Source: Pseudomonas sp. IPO3778 (GTDB lineage: Bacteria; Pseudomonadota; Gammaproteobacteria; Pseudomonadales; Pseudomonadaceae). Taken from it: 64,000 bases of DNA. Of the stretch, positions 26,172-35,080 are shown one piece after another. The number at the start of each line of letters is the position of its first letter. Position 1 is the stretch's first letter. Location: positions 250,489 to 314,488 of the forward strand of contig NZ_JACARC010000034.1 of NCBI RefSeq assembly GCF_013386825.1, given 5' to 3'. The translations under genes and the position numbers were made by a program. The notes below the pieces were generated by a model. The model was not told the origin of the DNA and searched no databases. It worked only from the letters and a program-made list of their open reading frames with translations.

Positions 26172-26579
26172 TTACTGGATGATCAGGTTGTTGAACAACA
26201 GATCCTCGACCATCGGCTTGCCGGTTTCGTCGTTCATCACTTGCTGGGTCTGTTTCAGGGCTTCCTGGCGCAGTTTTTCCTTGCCGTCGACGCTGCTCAT
26301 GGTGTCGTTGGTTTGCTGGGTAAACAGCGCCACCAGTTGGTTACGAATCAGCGCGTCGTTGGCTTTGACGGCCGCCGCCGCCTCGGGGCCAGTCACCCGC
26401 AGGGCAATATCAGCCTTGAACACCCGCAATTTGGCAGTGCCATCCAGGCCATAGTTACCCACGAACGGCGGGCTCAGGCTGATGTAGCTGACCTTCGGCG
26501 CGTCGCCTTCTTTGGCTTCTTCAGCCAGGGCTGCCGTCGGCAGTGTCAGGGCCAGCATCAACAGGATCCACGCTTTCAC
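26172..26579 (-). CDS. FliL-like exported protein
   Basis: A 135-residue protein with a signal peptide (MKAWILLMLALTLPTAALA) followed by a FliL-type domain: YISLSPPFVGNYG, LRVFKADIALRV, and the C-terminal PMVEDLLFNNLIIQ. Flagellar FliL stays anchored by a membrane helix and lies in a flagellar operon. This one looks cleavable and has no flagellar neighbours, so it is a FliL paralogue of unknown role. A similar gene exists next to the quinone oxidoreductase gene in P. aeruginosa (recalled). Confidence 0.8.
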   Translation of the reverse strand: MKAWILLMLALTLPTAALAEEAKEGDAPKVSYISLSPPFVGNYGLDGTAKLRVFKADIALRVTGPEAAAAVKANDALIRNQLVALFTQQTNDTMSSVDGKEKLRQEALKQTQQVMNDETGKPMVEDLLFNNLIIQ

Positions 26580-26728
26580 AGTTCATTCCTCAATTCGGTT
26601 GCCCAGTAGCATAACGCTAGCAGCCCTGAGCACAAGCTTATGGCGACTTATCAGGCCGGGGCATGCTCGTTGACCCGCCGCCCTGCCCACCTACACTTAT
26701 CGGCCAACACGCCAAAAGGAATAGTCCG

Positions 26729-27706
26729 ATGAAAGCTGTGCTGTGCAAAGCCTTCGGCCCCGCCGAAACCCTGGTGCTGGAAGACGTCGAAAGCCCGGCG
26801 ATCAAGAAGAACGAAATCCTGTTGGACGTGCATGCGGCCGGGGTCAACTTTCCGGACACCCTGATCATTGAAGGCAAATACCAGTTCAAGCCGCCCTTCC
26901 CGTTTTCGCCAGGCGGTGAGGCGGCCGGTGTGGTCAGCGAAGTCGGTGAGAAGGTCAGCCACCTGAAGGTCGGTGACCGGGTGATGGCGTTGACCGGCTG
27001 GGGCAGCTTTGCCGAACAGGTCGCCGTGCCGGGCTACAACGTGCTGCCGATCCCGCCGAGCATGGACTTCAATACCGCCGCCGCCTTCAGCATGACCTAT
27101 GGCACCTCGATGCACGCGCTCAAGCAGCGGGCCAACCTGCAACCCGGGGAAACCCTGTTGGTGCTCGGCGCCTCCGGCGGCGTCGGCCTGGCGGCGGTGG
27201 AAATCGGCAAGGCCATGGGCGCCCGGGTGATCGCCGCGGCCAGCAGCGCCGACAAGCTGGCGGTGGCCAAGGCCGCCGGCGCCGATGAGTTGATCAACTA
27301 CAGCGAAGCCAGCCTCAAGGATGAAATCAAACGCCTCACCGGCGGCAACGGGGTGGATGTGATCTACGACCCGGTAGGCGGCGACCTGTTTGATCAGGCC
27401 ATCCGCGGCATCGCCTGGAACGGCCGGCTGCTGGTGGTGGGTTTTGCCAGCGGGCGCATTCCCGAGCTGCCGGTCAACCTGGCGCTGCTCAAGGGTGCGG
27501 CAGTGGTGGGGGTGTTCTGGGGCTCGTTCGCCCAGCGCCAGCCCCAGGACAACGCGGCCAACTTCCAGCAACTGTTCGGCTGGTTCGCCGAGGGCAAGCT
27601 GAAGCCGCTGGTGTCCCAGGTGTACCCGCTGGAGCAGGCCGCGCAGGCGATTAATGACCTCGGCCAGCGCAAGGCTGTCGGCAAGGTCGTGGTGCAGCTA
27701 CGCTGA
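26729..27706 (+). CDS. NADPH:quinone oxidoreductase, zinc-independent MDR family
   Basis: A 325-residue medium-chain dehydrogenase/reductase. The start MKAVLCKAFGPAETLVLEDV is the GroES-like domain, and the Rossmann loop GASGGVGLAAVEIGKAMGA begins near residue 149. The zinc-ligand Cys/His pattern of alcohol dehydrogenases is missing, as in QOR proteins that reduce quinones by one or two electrons. The substrate is not certain. The ATG at 26729 has a clear AAAAGGA site. Confidence 0.88.
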   Translation: MKAVLCKAFGPAETLVLEDVESPAIKKNEILLDVHAAGVNFPDTLIIEGKYQFKPPFPFSPGGEAAGVVSEVGEKVSHLKVGDRVMALTGWGSFAEQVAVPGYNVLPIPPSMDFNTAAAFSMTYGTSMHALKQRANLQPGETLLVLGASGGVGLAAVEIGKAMGARVIAAASSADKLAVAKAAGADELINYSEASLKDEIKRLTGGNGVDVIYDPVGGDLFDQAIRGIAWNGRLLVVGFASGRIPELPVNLALLKGAAVVGVFWGSFAQRQPQDNAANFQQLFGWFAEGKLKPLVSQVYPLEQAAQAINDLGQRKAVGKVVVQLR

Positions 27707-27781
27707 CTATTGTTTCATTTTGTCCACGAGGTGCCTGGGCCCATGATCGGCCGAGGCACTCATTCATTGGCAGGAAGAATA

Positions 27782-28393
27782 ATGGTCACACGGTTGCGCG
27801 CGCTGTTCCTGGGGGTGTTGATGGTGGTGTCGGCCCAAGCCTTTGCTCATAAAGAGGACAAGGACGTACGCGGGCTGAACAATGTGACGGTGCTGATCGT
27901 GCGCCATGCAGAAAAACCCGATGAGGGCCCGTTGCTGAGCCCCAGAGGCGAACAAAGGGCGGCAGCCTATGCCAGCTATTTCGACCCGCTGCTGTTGAAC
28001 GGCATCTCTGTGGTGCCCCAGCGGCTGATCGCTACCAGCGACAGCAAGGAAAGCTCCCGCCCGCGCCTGACCCTGACACCCCTGGCCCAGCGCCTGCAGC
28101 TCCCGCTTGAAACACCCTACTCAGACGATCAAGTCGGCAAGCTGGTGAAGTCCCTGCGCAAGTCCAACCAGGCGCAAACCGTGCTGATCGCCTGGCACCA
28201 CGGGCATATCGATAAGTTGATCGAAGCCTTTGGTGGCGACGGCCAGGCGCTGACCGGCATGAAAAAATGGCCGGAAAATGTGTATGACTGGCTGATCGTG
28301 TTGCGCTTCGACGAACAAGGCCAACTGGTGGAGTCCCGCAGCCAGAAGGTCCAGGAGCACCTGCTTCCAGGGGATATTGCAGCGAATGGATAG
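27782..28393 (+). CDS. Exported histidine phosphatase family protein
   Basis: A 203-residue protein with a probable signal peptide (MVTRLRALFLGVLMVVSAQAFA) and the branch-2-like active-site start VLIVRHAEKPDEGP, whose histidine is the phospho-acceptor. The second catalytic histidine is likely in the IAWHHGHIDKL segment. It should be a periplasmic phosphatase of broad or unknown substrate. The start has an AGGAAG site. It follows the oxidoreductase by 75 bp in the same direction and is followed by a REP doublet. Confidence 0.82.
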   Translation: MVTRLRALFLGVLMVVSAQAFAHKEDKDVRGLNNVTVLIVRHAEKPDEGPLLSPRGEQRAAAYASYFDPLLLNGISVVPQRLIATSDSKESSRPRLTLTPLAQRLQLPLETPYSDDQVGKLVKSLRKSNQAQTVLIAWHHGHIDKLIEAFGGDGQALTGMKKWPENVYDWLIVLRFDEQGQLVESRSQKVQEHLLPGDIAANG

Positions 28394-28420
28394 AGCGCTC
28401 ACAGCTGTCGAATAACAACG

Positions 28421-28550
28421 GTGGCGAGGGGGCTTGTCCCCCGTTGGGCTGCGAAGCGGCCCTGAGTCAGCCCACGCCGTCTTGCTGAAAGAACTCAATA
28501 CCTTTCTGGGGCCGCTTCGCAGCCCAACGGGGGACAAGCCCCCTCGCCAC
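28421..28550. repeat. REP doublet, GTGGCGAGGGGGCTTGTCCCCCGTTGGGCTGCG type
   Basis: Long inverted arms (about 40 bases each) begin GTGGCGAGGGGGCTTGTCCC and end with its complement. The arms include the CTGCGAAGCGGCCC extension. The same class occurs at 33981-34109, 51084-51208 and 60667-60778. Confidence 0.9.
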
Positions 28551-28607
28551 AGGGTGTTAGCCAGGCGATCATCCCTCTGAAAACGCCCCTCACTTGCCTC
28601 TAAGCGA

Positions 28608-28627
28608 CATGTTCGTAAAAGAACATG
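28608..28627. promoter_or_regulatory. GlpR-type operator upstream of glpT
   Basis: CATGTTCGTAAAAGAACATG is a 7-bp inverted repeat with a 6-base centre. Its arms match the ATGTTCG-N-CGAACAT core of the glycerol-3-phosphate repressor GlpR operator as known in E. coli. It lies 108 bp before the glpT start, where a repressor would block the promoter. Confidence 0.7.
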
Positions 28628-28734
28628 CAATTGCACTCTATTCCTATGCCCGCAGATAAGAGGCGGTGCTATTTTCGGTAACGAAACTGTAACATTCGCA
28701 TCCGCAGTCAAAACAAGAAATCTGGAGCTCTTGA

Positions 28735-30072
28735 ATGTTTGCTTTCTTCCGTCCTGCCGCACATCAGGCGCCCCTGTCTGAAGAAAAAATAGACAACACC
28801 TATCGACGCCTGCGCTGGCAGATCTTCGCCGGTATTTTCTTCGGTTACGCCGGGTACTACCTGCTGCGCAAAAACTTCTCCCTGGCCATGCCGTACCTGA
28901 TCGACGAGGGTTACACCCGTGGTCAGCTGGGCCTGGCGATGTCGGCGATTGCGATTGCCTACGGCCTGTCCAAGTTCCTTATGGGCCTGGTGTCCGACCG
29001 CTCCAACCCGCGCTATTTCCTGCCCTTCGGCTTGCTGGTATCCGCCGGAGTCATGTTCATTTTCGGTTTCGCACCTTGGGCTACTTCCAGCGTGACGATG
29101 ATGTTCATTTTGCTGTTCATCAACGGCTGGGCCCAGGGCATGGGCTGGCCGCCAAGTGGGCGGACCATGGTGCACTGGTGGTCGCAGAAGGAACGCGGCG
29201 GTGTGGTTTCCGTATGGAACGTGGCACATAACGTCGGCGGTGGCTTGATCGGCCCGCTGTTCCTGCTGGGCATGGCCTGGTTCAACGACTGGCACGCGGC
29301 GTTCTACGTCCCGGCCACCGTGGCCCTGCTGGTGGCGGCGTTTGCCTTCATCACCATGCGCGATACCCCGCAATCGGTGGGCCTGCCGCCTATCGAGCAG
29401 TACAAGAACGATTACCCGGAAGGCTACGACGCCAGCCACGAAGACGAATTCAGCGCCAAGGAAATCTTCGTCAAATACGTGCTGCGCAACAAAATGCTCT
29501 GGTACATCGCCTTCGCCAACGTCTTCGTCTACCTGCTGCGCTACGGCGTACTGGACTGGGCACCGACGTACCTCAAGGAAGCCAAGCACTTCGACGTGGA
29601 TAAAACCTCGTGGGCGTACTTCTTCTACGAGTGGGCGGGCATTCCGGGCACGCTGCTGTGCGGCTGGATGTCGGACAAGATCTTCCGTGGCAACCGTGGC
29701 CTGACCGGCATTGTGTTCATGGCATTGGTGACAGTGGCGACCCTGGTTTACTGGCTCAACCCGCCCGGCAACCCGATGGTCGACATGATCGCGCTGTTCT
29801 CCATCGGCTTCCTGATCTACGGCCCGGTGATGCTGATCGGCCTGCAGGCGCTGGAACTGGCACCGAAGAAAGCCGCCGGTACCGCAGCGGGCTTTACGGG
29901 TCTGTTCGGTTATCTGGGTGGTTCGGTGGCAGCGAGTGCGGCCATGGGCTACACCGTTGACCATTTCGGCTGGGACGGCGGGTTTGTACTGCTGATCGGC
30001 GCGTGCCTGCTGGCAATCGCGTTCCTGATCCCCACCTTGTGGCACACCAATAGCGTCAGTGCCGCACGTTAA
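28735..30072 (+). CDS. glpT: Glycerol-3-phosphate transporter GlpT
   Basis: A 445-residue major facilitator with 12 predicted membrane helices that exchanges sn-glycerol-3-phosphate for phosphate. The early helices carry GYAGYYLLRKNFSLAMPYL with the conserved phosphate-contact Arg, and YGLSKFLMGLVSDRSNPRYF holds the OPA-family helix 2-3 loop. The middle has WGNGWAQG-like residues (NGWAQGMGWPPSGR). A GlpR-type operator lies upstream, and the start has a GGAG site. Here glpT stands alone, without glpQ or glpD beside it. Confidence 0.93.
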   Translation: MFAFFRPAAHQAPLSEEKIDNTYRRLRWQIFAGIFFGYAGYYLLRKNFSLAMPYLIDEGYTRGQLGLAMSAIAIAYGLSKFLMGLVSDRSNPRYFLPFGLLVSAGVMFIFGFAPWATSSVTMMFILLFINGWAQGMGWPPSGRTMVHWWSQKERGGVVSVWNVAHNVGGGLIGPLFLLGMAWFNDWHAAFYVPATVALLVAAFAFITMRDTPQSVGLPPIEQYKNDYPEGYDASHEDEFSAKEIFVKYVLRNKMLWYIAFANVFVYLLRYGVLDWAPTYLKEAKHFDVDKTSWAYFFYEWAGIPGTLLCGWMSDKIFRGNRGLTGIVFMALVTVATLVYWLNPPGNPMVDMIALFSIGFLIYGPVMLIGLQALELAPKKAAGTAAGFTGLFGYLGGSVAASAAMGYTVDHFGWDGGFVLLIGACLLAIAFLIPTLWHTNSVSAAR

Positions 30073-30722
30073 TCGTCGGAACAGCCTTTGGAACACCGCT
30101 TGAGCCGCGCCTCCAGATTCTTGTCTGGCATGGCGTGGCTACGCAGGGCGTTGACGGTCTGCTCGACATAATCGCGAGTGGTACCGTAACGCCCGCAAGC
30201 GCTTTGCAGCACGTGATTGAGCACGATGTCGGGCAAGTTTCCGGCATAACTGGGCAGGTGCCGCTCCAGGACAAATCCCAATGCCTGTACCTGACTGCCA
30301 TCTTCAAGACGGCAGGTGAGCCAGTGTGGCCGGTAGGAAGGGTAAGGCATCTCGCGTTGCCACAGGGCATAAAGCGAGGCCTCCAGTTGATCTTCCGGCA
30401 AGCGATAGGCGAACCCGCTGCACGAGCCACCGCGATCCAGGCCAAACACCAACCCCGGTATTTCCGGCGTGCCCCGGTGCTCATGGGACCACAGGTACAA
30501 ACCCCGGTGATAACCGTGAACCCGGGCCCGCATCCGCTGGGTCGACGAACATTCAGGCCGCCAGATCAGCGAGCCGTAAGCGAAGAGCCAGACCGGCCCA
30601 CCCTTATGCCGGGCCATGGTGGCCTGCATCGAGCTCATCAACTGTTCGTGAGTGAGTTGCGGCCCCAGATCGAGCCGCGGAGGGTAAGCCAATTGCAAAA
30701 GATCGGATTCAATGGCGGTCAT
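30069..30722 (-). CDS. chaC: Glutathione-specific gamma-glutamylcyclotransferase ChaC
   Basis: A 217-residue ChaC that splits glutathione into 5-oxoproline and Cys-Gly. The substrate-binding loop is FAYGSLIWRPE, typical of the family, and the catalytic Glu lies in the GLDRGGSCSGFAYRL to LYALWQREM segment. The ATG at 30722 is chosen because the frame upstream is not conserved. It lies 41 bp downstream of the TonB receptor gene on the same strand and overlaps the glpT end by 4 bp in a convergent arrangement. Confidence 0.9.
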   Translation of the reverse strand: MTAIESDLLQLAYPPRLDLGPQLTHEQLMSSMQATMARHKGGPVWLFAYGSLIWRPECSSTQRMRARVHGYHRGLYLWSHEHRGTPEIPGLVFGLDRGGSCSGFAYRLPEDQLEASLYALWQREMPYPSYRPHWLTCRLEDGSQVQALGFVLERHLPSYAGNLPDIVLNHVLQSACGRYGTTRDYVEQTVNALRSHAMPDKNLEARLKRCSKGCSDD

Positions 30723-30762
30723 GGCAAATCGCTTAGGTCTCCTTTGTTGTGACGGGAAGCCG

Positions 30763-33156
30763 TTACCAGTTGTAAGCAACTTTACCGTAATAGAACGCGC
30801 CGCTGTAACCGTACGGCGAAAAAGTGCTATAGGCCAAATTGCCACCACTGCTGGCGTAGGCGTTGAGCTTCTCCGGGTACTTGTCGGTGACGTTGTCGCC
30901 GCCGACGGTGAAGGTCCAGTTTTTCAGCTTATAGTCGGCCGACAGGTCCAATAGCCAGGCTGCCTTGAAGCGCTGGTCGTTGGTGGGGTCTGCCTGATAG
31001 CTGGTAAATGAACCATAGCGCACCAAATTACTGTGCAGCGCCCAATTGCCGAAACTCAGGTCGTTGCCCAGGCTCAGCTTGTGCTGGGGCGTGGTGTCGC
31101 CCAACAGGCCGATGCGCTCGCGGCGGTCCACCCGCACCAAGCTCGCCCCCAGGCTATCCAATACCGCCGGGTTGGCTTTTACGTCGGTGACCTTGGTGTG
31201 GTTGTAGTTGTAGCCCACGGTGCTGTTCCAGCGCACACCGTTATCCAGCTGATAGCGATAGTTGGCCACCAGATCGACGCCATCGGTGGTGGTGTCGGTG
31301 GCGTTGGTGAAGTAGCGCACAGTGGTGTAATTGATGTTGCCGACACCGTTGGCCTGGAGATACGCGAGCGCGGCCGGGTTCTTGCTCAGGTCCAGGTTGG
31401 AGGACAGGCTGATGCGGTCGCTGATGTCGATGCGGTAGACGTCGGCCGTCACGGTCAGGCTGTCGGTCGGCTCCAGCACCAGGCCGAGGCTGTAGTTGCG
31501 GGACTTCTCGGCTTTCAGGTCTTCAGCGCCGAGCAGGCGTGCCACCTGGCTGTTGGCCGGGAAGGTGCCGGCCTCCTGAATGGTGTTGCCGATCAGTTGC
31601 GACGAGGTGTAGGCGAAGTTTTGCTGTGCCAGGGACGGCGCACGGAAACCGTTGGAAACGCTGCCGCGCAAGGCCACTTGCGGGGTGAAGTCGTAACGGG
31701 CCGAGAGCGAGCCGCTGACGTTGGAGCCAAAATCACTGTAGTCCTCGTGACGCACGGCAGCCGAGGCGCTGAGTTTTTCGGTGAAGTTGGTTTCCAGGTC
31801 CAGGTACTGGGCCCAGTTATGCCGTGTGCTGGTGCCGGCGTCGGAATCCCGGAAGCCGCCCAGGCCCGAACTGCCGGTCTGGTAGTAGGACGCCGGATCG
31901 CCCGCCTTGATCTGGTAACCCTGGTCCAGGTATTCGCCACCCAACGCGACCGACACCGGGTACGGCAACCAGCCCAGGCTGAATTCCCGCGACAGGTCCA
32001 GGCTGAGCTGCTTCTGGTCATTGACCAGGGTGCCGTTGTCGAACTTGCGCGGCGTGGCCAGGCCCAAGGAGGTGTTGATGGTTTCAGTGCCGATCTGATA
32101 CTGGTTCTTGCCGTAGTTGACCGACACATCGTAGTGCCAGTCATAGGCCAACAACCCGCGCAGGCCCACCGCCAGGGACGTGTCTTCCACGTCACCGCGA
32201 ATCAGCGGCAGGTAACCGTTGGGGTTGAGCGCAGGAATGTTGTTGCTCGCGTTGCTGGCCCGGTAGAACGCTGCGGTCTCGCCACGGGTCTTGCTGTAGC
32301 CGCCAAACGCGTAGAACTCAGCCGCTTCGCTGAAGGAATAGGCCGAGTTGAGAAACAGCTTGCCCTGATCGGTGGCCGGTTCGCCCTGGCGGAATACGCG
32401 CTGGCCATAGGTCGTCGAACCGACGCTGCCCGGACGGAAATCCTTGCCGGCGCGGTTGGTGTAATCGTTGTCGGCACCTTCGGCCGAGAGGTTGATAAAA
32501 CCGTTGTCCCCCAGCGCCACACCGGTGTTGCCGCTGAGATTGCGCTGGATACCGTCGCCCTTTTTGTATTCACCGAACTTGCTGGTGATCGAGCCGCCGT
32601 GGTCGTCATGCTTGAGGATCACGTTGATCACCCCGGCAATCGCATCGGAGCCATAGCGGGCGGAGGCGCCGTCACGCAGCACTTCGATATGGTCCACCGC
32701 CGACAGCGGGATCGCATTCAGATCCGCCGGGGCCGAGCCGCGCCCAACTGCGCCACCAAGGTTGACGAAAGCGCTGGTATGGCGACGCTTGCCGTTGACC
32801 AGCACCAATACCTGGTCCGGTGACAAACCGCGCAATTGCGCCGGGCGCACCAGTTCGGCGCCATCCACCAGGCTTGGGCGTGGGAAGTTGATGGAAGGAA
32901 TCAAACGGGCCAACACCGCGCCCAGCTCGTCAGAACCGGTGCTGCGCAGGGTGTCGCCGGAAATCACATCGATGGGTGACAGCGAAGCACTGGCGGTGCG
33001 CTCTTGGGCGCGGGTGCCGGTGACGATGACTGTATCGAGTTTGGGTACATCGGCAGTGGCCGTTTCGGCGGCTGTCACTGGATTGAACCCCACAGCGGTC
33101 AGCAAATTAGCCGACAAAATCGCCGTGTACAGCAGGTGCTGCTTGTTACTCCCCAT
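30763..33156 (-). CDS. TonB-dependent outer membrane receptor
   Basis: A 797-residue receptor with a signal peptide (about residues 1-29), a TonB box near DTVIVTGTR, a plug domain (about 55-170, with RGLSPDQVLVLVNGKR and VLRDGASARYGSDAIAGVINV) and a long beta-barrel ending in Trp (KVAYNW). The ligand cannot be told; the plug type is like receptors for siderophores or other small iron or nutrient complexes. The AT-rich upstream region 33260-33320 holds a weak TAATGATA match to a Fur site, too weak to call. chaC follows on the same strand. Confidence 0.9.
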   Translation of the reverse strand: MGSNKQHLLYTAILSANLLTAVGFNPVTAAETATADVPKLDTVIVTGTRAQERTASASLSPIDVISGDTLRSTGSDELGAVLARLIPSINFPRPSLVDGAELVRPAQLRGLSPDQVLVLVNGKRRHTSAFVNLGGAVGRGSAPADLNAIPLSAVDHIEVLRDGASARYGSDAIAGVINVILKHDDHGGSITSKFGEYKKGDGIQRNLSGNTGVALGDNGFINLSAEGADNDYTNRAGKDFRPGSVGSTTYGQRVFRQGEPATDQGKLFLNSAYSFSEAAEFYAFGGYSKTRGETAAFYRASNASNNIPALNPNGYLPLIRGDVEDTSLAVGLRGLLAYDWHYDVSVNYGKNQYQIGTETINTSLGLATPRKFDNGTLVNDQKQLSLDLSREFSLGWLPYPVSVALGGEYLDQGYQIKAGDPASYYQTGSSGLGGFRDSDAGTSTRHNWAQYLDLETNFTEKLSASAAVRHEDYSDFGSNVSGSLSARYDFTPQVALRGSVSNGFRAPSLAQQNFAYTSSQLIGNTIQEAGTFPANSQVARLLGAEDLKAEKSRNYSLGLVLEPTDSLTVTADVYRIDISDRISLSSNLDLSKNPAALAYLQANGVGNINYTTVRYFTNATDTTTDGVDLVANYRYQLDNGVRWNSTVGYNYNHTKVTDVKANPAVLDSLGASLVRVDRRERIGLLGDTTPQHKLSLGNDLSFGNWALHSNLVRYGSFTSYQADPTNDQRFKAAWLLDLSADYKLKNWTFTVGGDNVTDKYPEKLNAYASSGGNLAYSTFSPYGYSGAFYYGKVAYNW

Positions 33157-33483
33157 ACCGCTCCCCTTGGAATCAAAAGCCAGAGCTTCAATGCTCTGAG
33201 CTCATACGATCGATCCGTGTGGCGGACGGTGGCGGTCATTTATTGGTTATTGGCAGATAGTCGGTAGTCCGTTGTCATATAGCTTAATGATATTTATGTA
33301 ACAAATTAAATACCTTTAAGGAATAAGCGAATGCATAAGCGCCGCCCGTCCGCTCATCAGGATTGAGCCGCACAAGGCCGCTACCTTCAGCGCCCGTTCA
33401 GCCTTTATGGGGTTTGAGCCTTCAAAATGGCCATCTGTCACGACCCACTTAGCCGCCCAATCACCGACTATCGAGGTCGCATC
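33157..33483. other. Divergent AT-rich promoter region
   Basis: This 327-bp region lies between the TonB receptor gene and the divergent small barrel gene. The stretch 33240-33320 is AT-rich and probably holds promoters for both. I see no strong palindrome or RNA gene. Confidence 0.4.
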
Positions 33484-33960
33484 ATGAAATATCGACTTTC
33501 CAGCCTGCTGCTCCTGGCCCAGGCCACCACCGCCCTGGCGGTTGAAGCACCAAGCCAGGACGAAAAGGGCTTCTGGTACGCCCAGACAAGCGTCTACACC
33601 CGGCACTTTGCACCGGACAAGGACCACAACAACAATCAGGACCTGATCGGCCTGGAGCGCAATGAAGCGTCAGGCCTGGTGTATGGCGGGGCAACGTTTC
33701 GCAACTCGTTCAGCCAGCGCTCGTACTACGTCTACGCCGGCAAGCGCTACGACATGACCGATTACCCGGTGTACCTGAAGCTGACGGGGGGCGTGATCCA
33801 GGGCTACCGCGGCAAGTACCGCGACAAGATTCCACTGAATGGGCTGGGGGTAGCGCCCGTGATCATCCCGTCGGTGGGTACTCACTACGGGCCGGTCGCC
33901 GCAGAACTGGTGTTGCTGGGGTTTAATGCGGCGATGGTGACGACAGGCGTTCGGTTCTGA
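33484..33960 (+). CDS. Small exported outer-membrane barrel, PagP-like
   Basis: A 158-residue protein with a signal peptide (MKYRLSSLLLLAQATTALA) and a mature part of short amphipathic strands. It ends with a terminal Phe (TTGVRF), the barrel-assembly signal. Features are WYAQTSVYTRHFAPDKDHNN, then NQDLIGLERN, then YYVYAGKRYD. Proteins of this look in Pseudomonas are often mislabelled as glycerol-3-phosphate transporter; I suspect a distant lipid A palmitoyltransferase (PagP) relative because of the small size and the HF-x-P-x4-HNN motif. This is an inference. Confidence 0.6.
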   Translation: MKYRLSSLLLLAQATTALAVEAPSQDEKGFWYAQTSVYTRHFAPDKDHNNNQDLIGLERNEASGLVYGGATFRNSFSQRSYYVYAGKRYDMTDYPVYLKLTGGVIQGYRGKYRDKIPLNGLGVAPVIIPSVGTHYGPVAAELVLLGFNAAMVTTGVRF

Positions 33961-33980
33961 TTGAACCGCTGAAGGGCTTC

Positions 33981-34109
33981 TGTGGCGAGGGAGCTTGCTC
34001 CCGCTGGGTCGCGAAGCGGCCCCTAAAGTTCATGCGGTCTTTCAGATAGCACCCAGCGACTGTTTTGGGGCTGCTACGCAGCCCAGCGGGAGCAAGCTCC
34101 CTCGCCACA
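33981..34109. repeat. REP doublet, TGTGGCGAGGGAGCTTGCTCCCGCTGGG type
   Basis: Inverted arms start with TGTGGCGAGGGAGCTTGCTC and end with its complement. It lies between the convergent PagP-like gene and the ferredoxin reductase gene. Confidence 0.9.
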
Positions 34110-34111
34110 TG

Positions 34112-35080
34112 TTACGGACGGGGCGCGTAGGCAAATACATCGGCGCGCATCTGGTGTGCATCCATGCCGGCCTCGACCAGCGCATCCAACGTGCCATAGA
34201 TCATTGCCGGTGATCCGCTGGCGTAGACGTGCACGGCCTTGAGGTCGCTGATGTCTTCGCACACCGCTTCATGCAACAACCCGCAGCGCCCTTCCCAACC
34301 ACATAGATCGCTGACCACTTTGTGCAGGAACAGGTTAGGCAGTTGCAGCCACTGGTCCCAGTGCTCGATCTCGTAGAAATCTTCGGGCCGACGCACACCC
34401 CAATACAGGTGCACCGGGTGCTTGAAGCCGTTGGCACGGCAATGTTCGATCAGGCTGTGCATCTGCGCCATGCCGGTACCGGCGGCAATCAGCACCAGCG
34501 GCCCGTCGGGCAATTCTGCCAGGTGGGTATCGCCGAATGGCATCTCGATGCGCGCCATCTGGTTGCGCTGCAGCTGTTCCAACAGGCTGCGAGCGCTGTC
34601 CTCCCGGGCCAGTACGTGCAGCTCCAGCTCGCGCCCGGCGTGGGGTGCCGAGGCCAGGGAGAATGCCGACTTCTCGCCGCTTTCCCGCTCGATCATCAGG
34701 TATTGACCGGCGTGGTAACGCACCGCCTTGCCGGCCGGAGCCCGCAGGCGCACTCGCCACACGTCACCGCCCACCTCGACGCACTCACTCAGTTGGCAAG
34801 ACAATTTGCGCACCGGCAACTCTCCCGGCGCCAGCACGCCATCCCACAACACAATGCAATCTTCCAGCGGCTCGGCAATGCAGGTATAGAACTCGCCATG
34901 GTCACGCACCTCACCGGCTTGCTGCACCCGGCCTTCCACCAGCAGCGCCGCGCACACGTGGCACACGCCATTGCGGCAAGCCTGAGGACAATCGTAGCCC
35001 AGGCGGCGTGCGCCCTCGAGAATCCGCTCACCGGGCGTCAATTCAAGTACCGCACCGGAAGGCTGCAGGGTTACACGCAT
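34112..35080 (-). CDS. Ferredoxin-linked NAD(P)H oxidoreductase, 2Fe-2S
   Basis: A 322-residue protein with an N-terminal plant-type 2Fe-2S domain (CPQACRNGVCHVC at about 31-43 and a fourth Cys in YTCIAEP), an FAD-binding domain (RYHAGQYLMIERESG, SLASAPHAGRELELHV) and a C-terminal NAD-binding domain (VLIAAGTGMAQMHSLIE). It looks like the family of CDP-6-deoxyglucoseen reductases and Fre-like reductases. It overlaps the ubiD stop by 1 bp, so it is translated with ubiD. In this place it may supply electrons to a ubiquinone-synthesis or prenyl-FMN step, but that is inferred. Confidence 0.85.
   Translation of the reverse strand: MRVTLQPSGAVLELTPGERILEGARRLGYDCPQACRNGVCHVCAALLVEGRVQQAGEVRDHGEFYTCIAEPLEDCIVLWDGVLAPGELPVRKLSCQLSECVEVGGDVWRVRLRAPAGKAVRYHAGQYLMIERESGEKSAFSLASAPHAGRELELHVLAREDSARSLLEQLQRNQMARIEMPFGDTHLAELPDGPLVLIAAGTGMAQMHSLIEHCRANGFKHPVHLYWGVRRPEDFYEIEHWDQWLQLPNLFLHKVVSDLCGWEGRCGLLHEAVCEDISDLKAVHVYASGSPAMIYGTLDALVEAGMDAHQMRADVFAYAPRP

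Noticed and set aside
33260..33320. A Fur box upstream of the TonB receptor
   Set aside because: Only about eight bases resemble the Fur consensus and the other half does not match, so it could be chance in AT-rich DNA.
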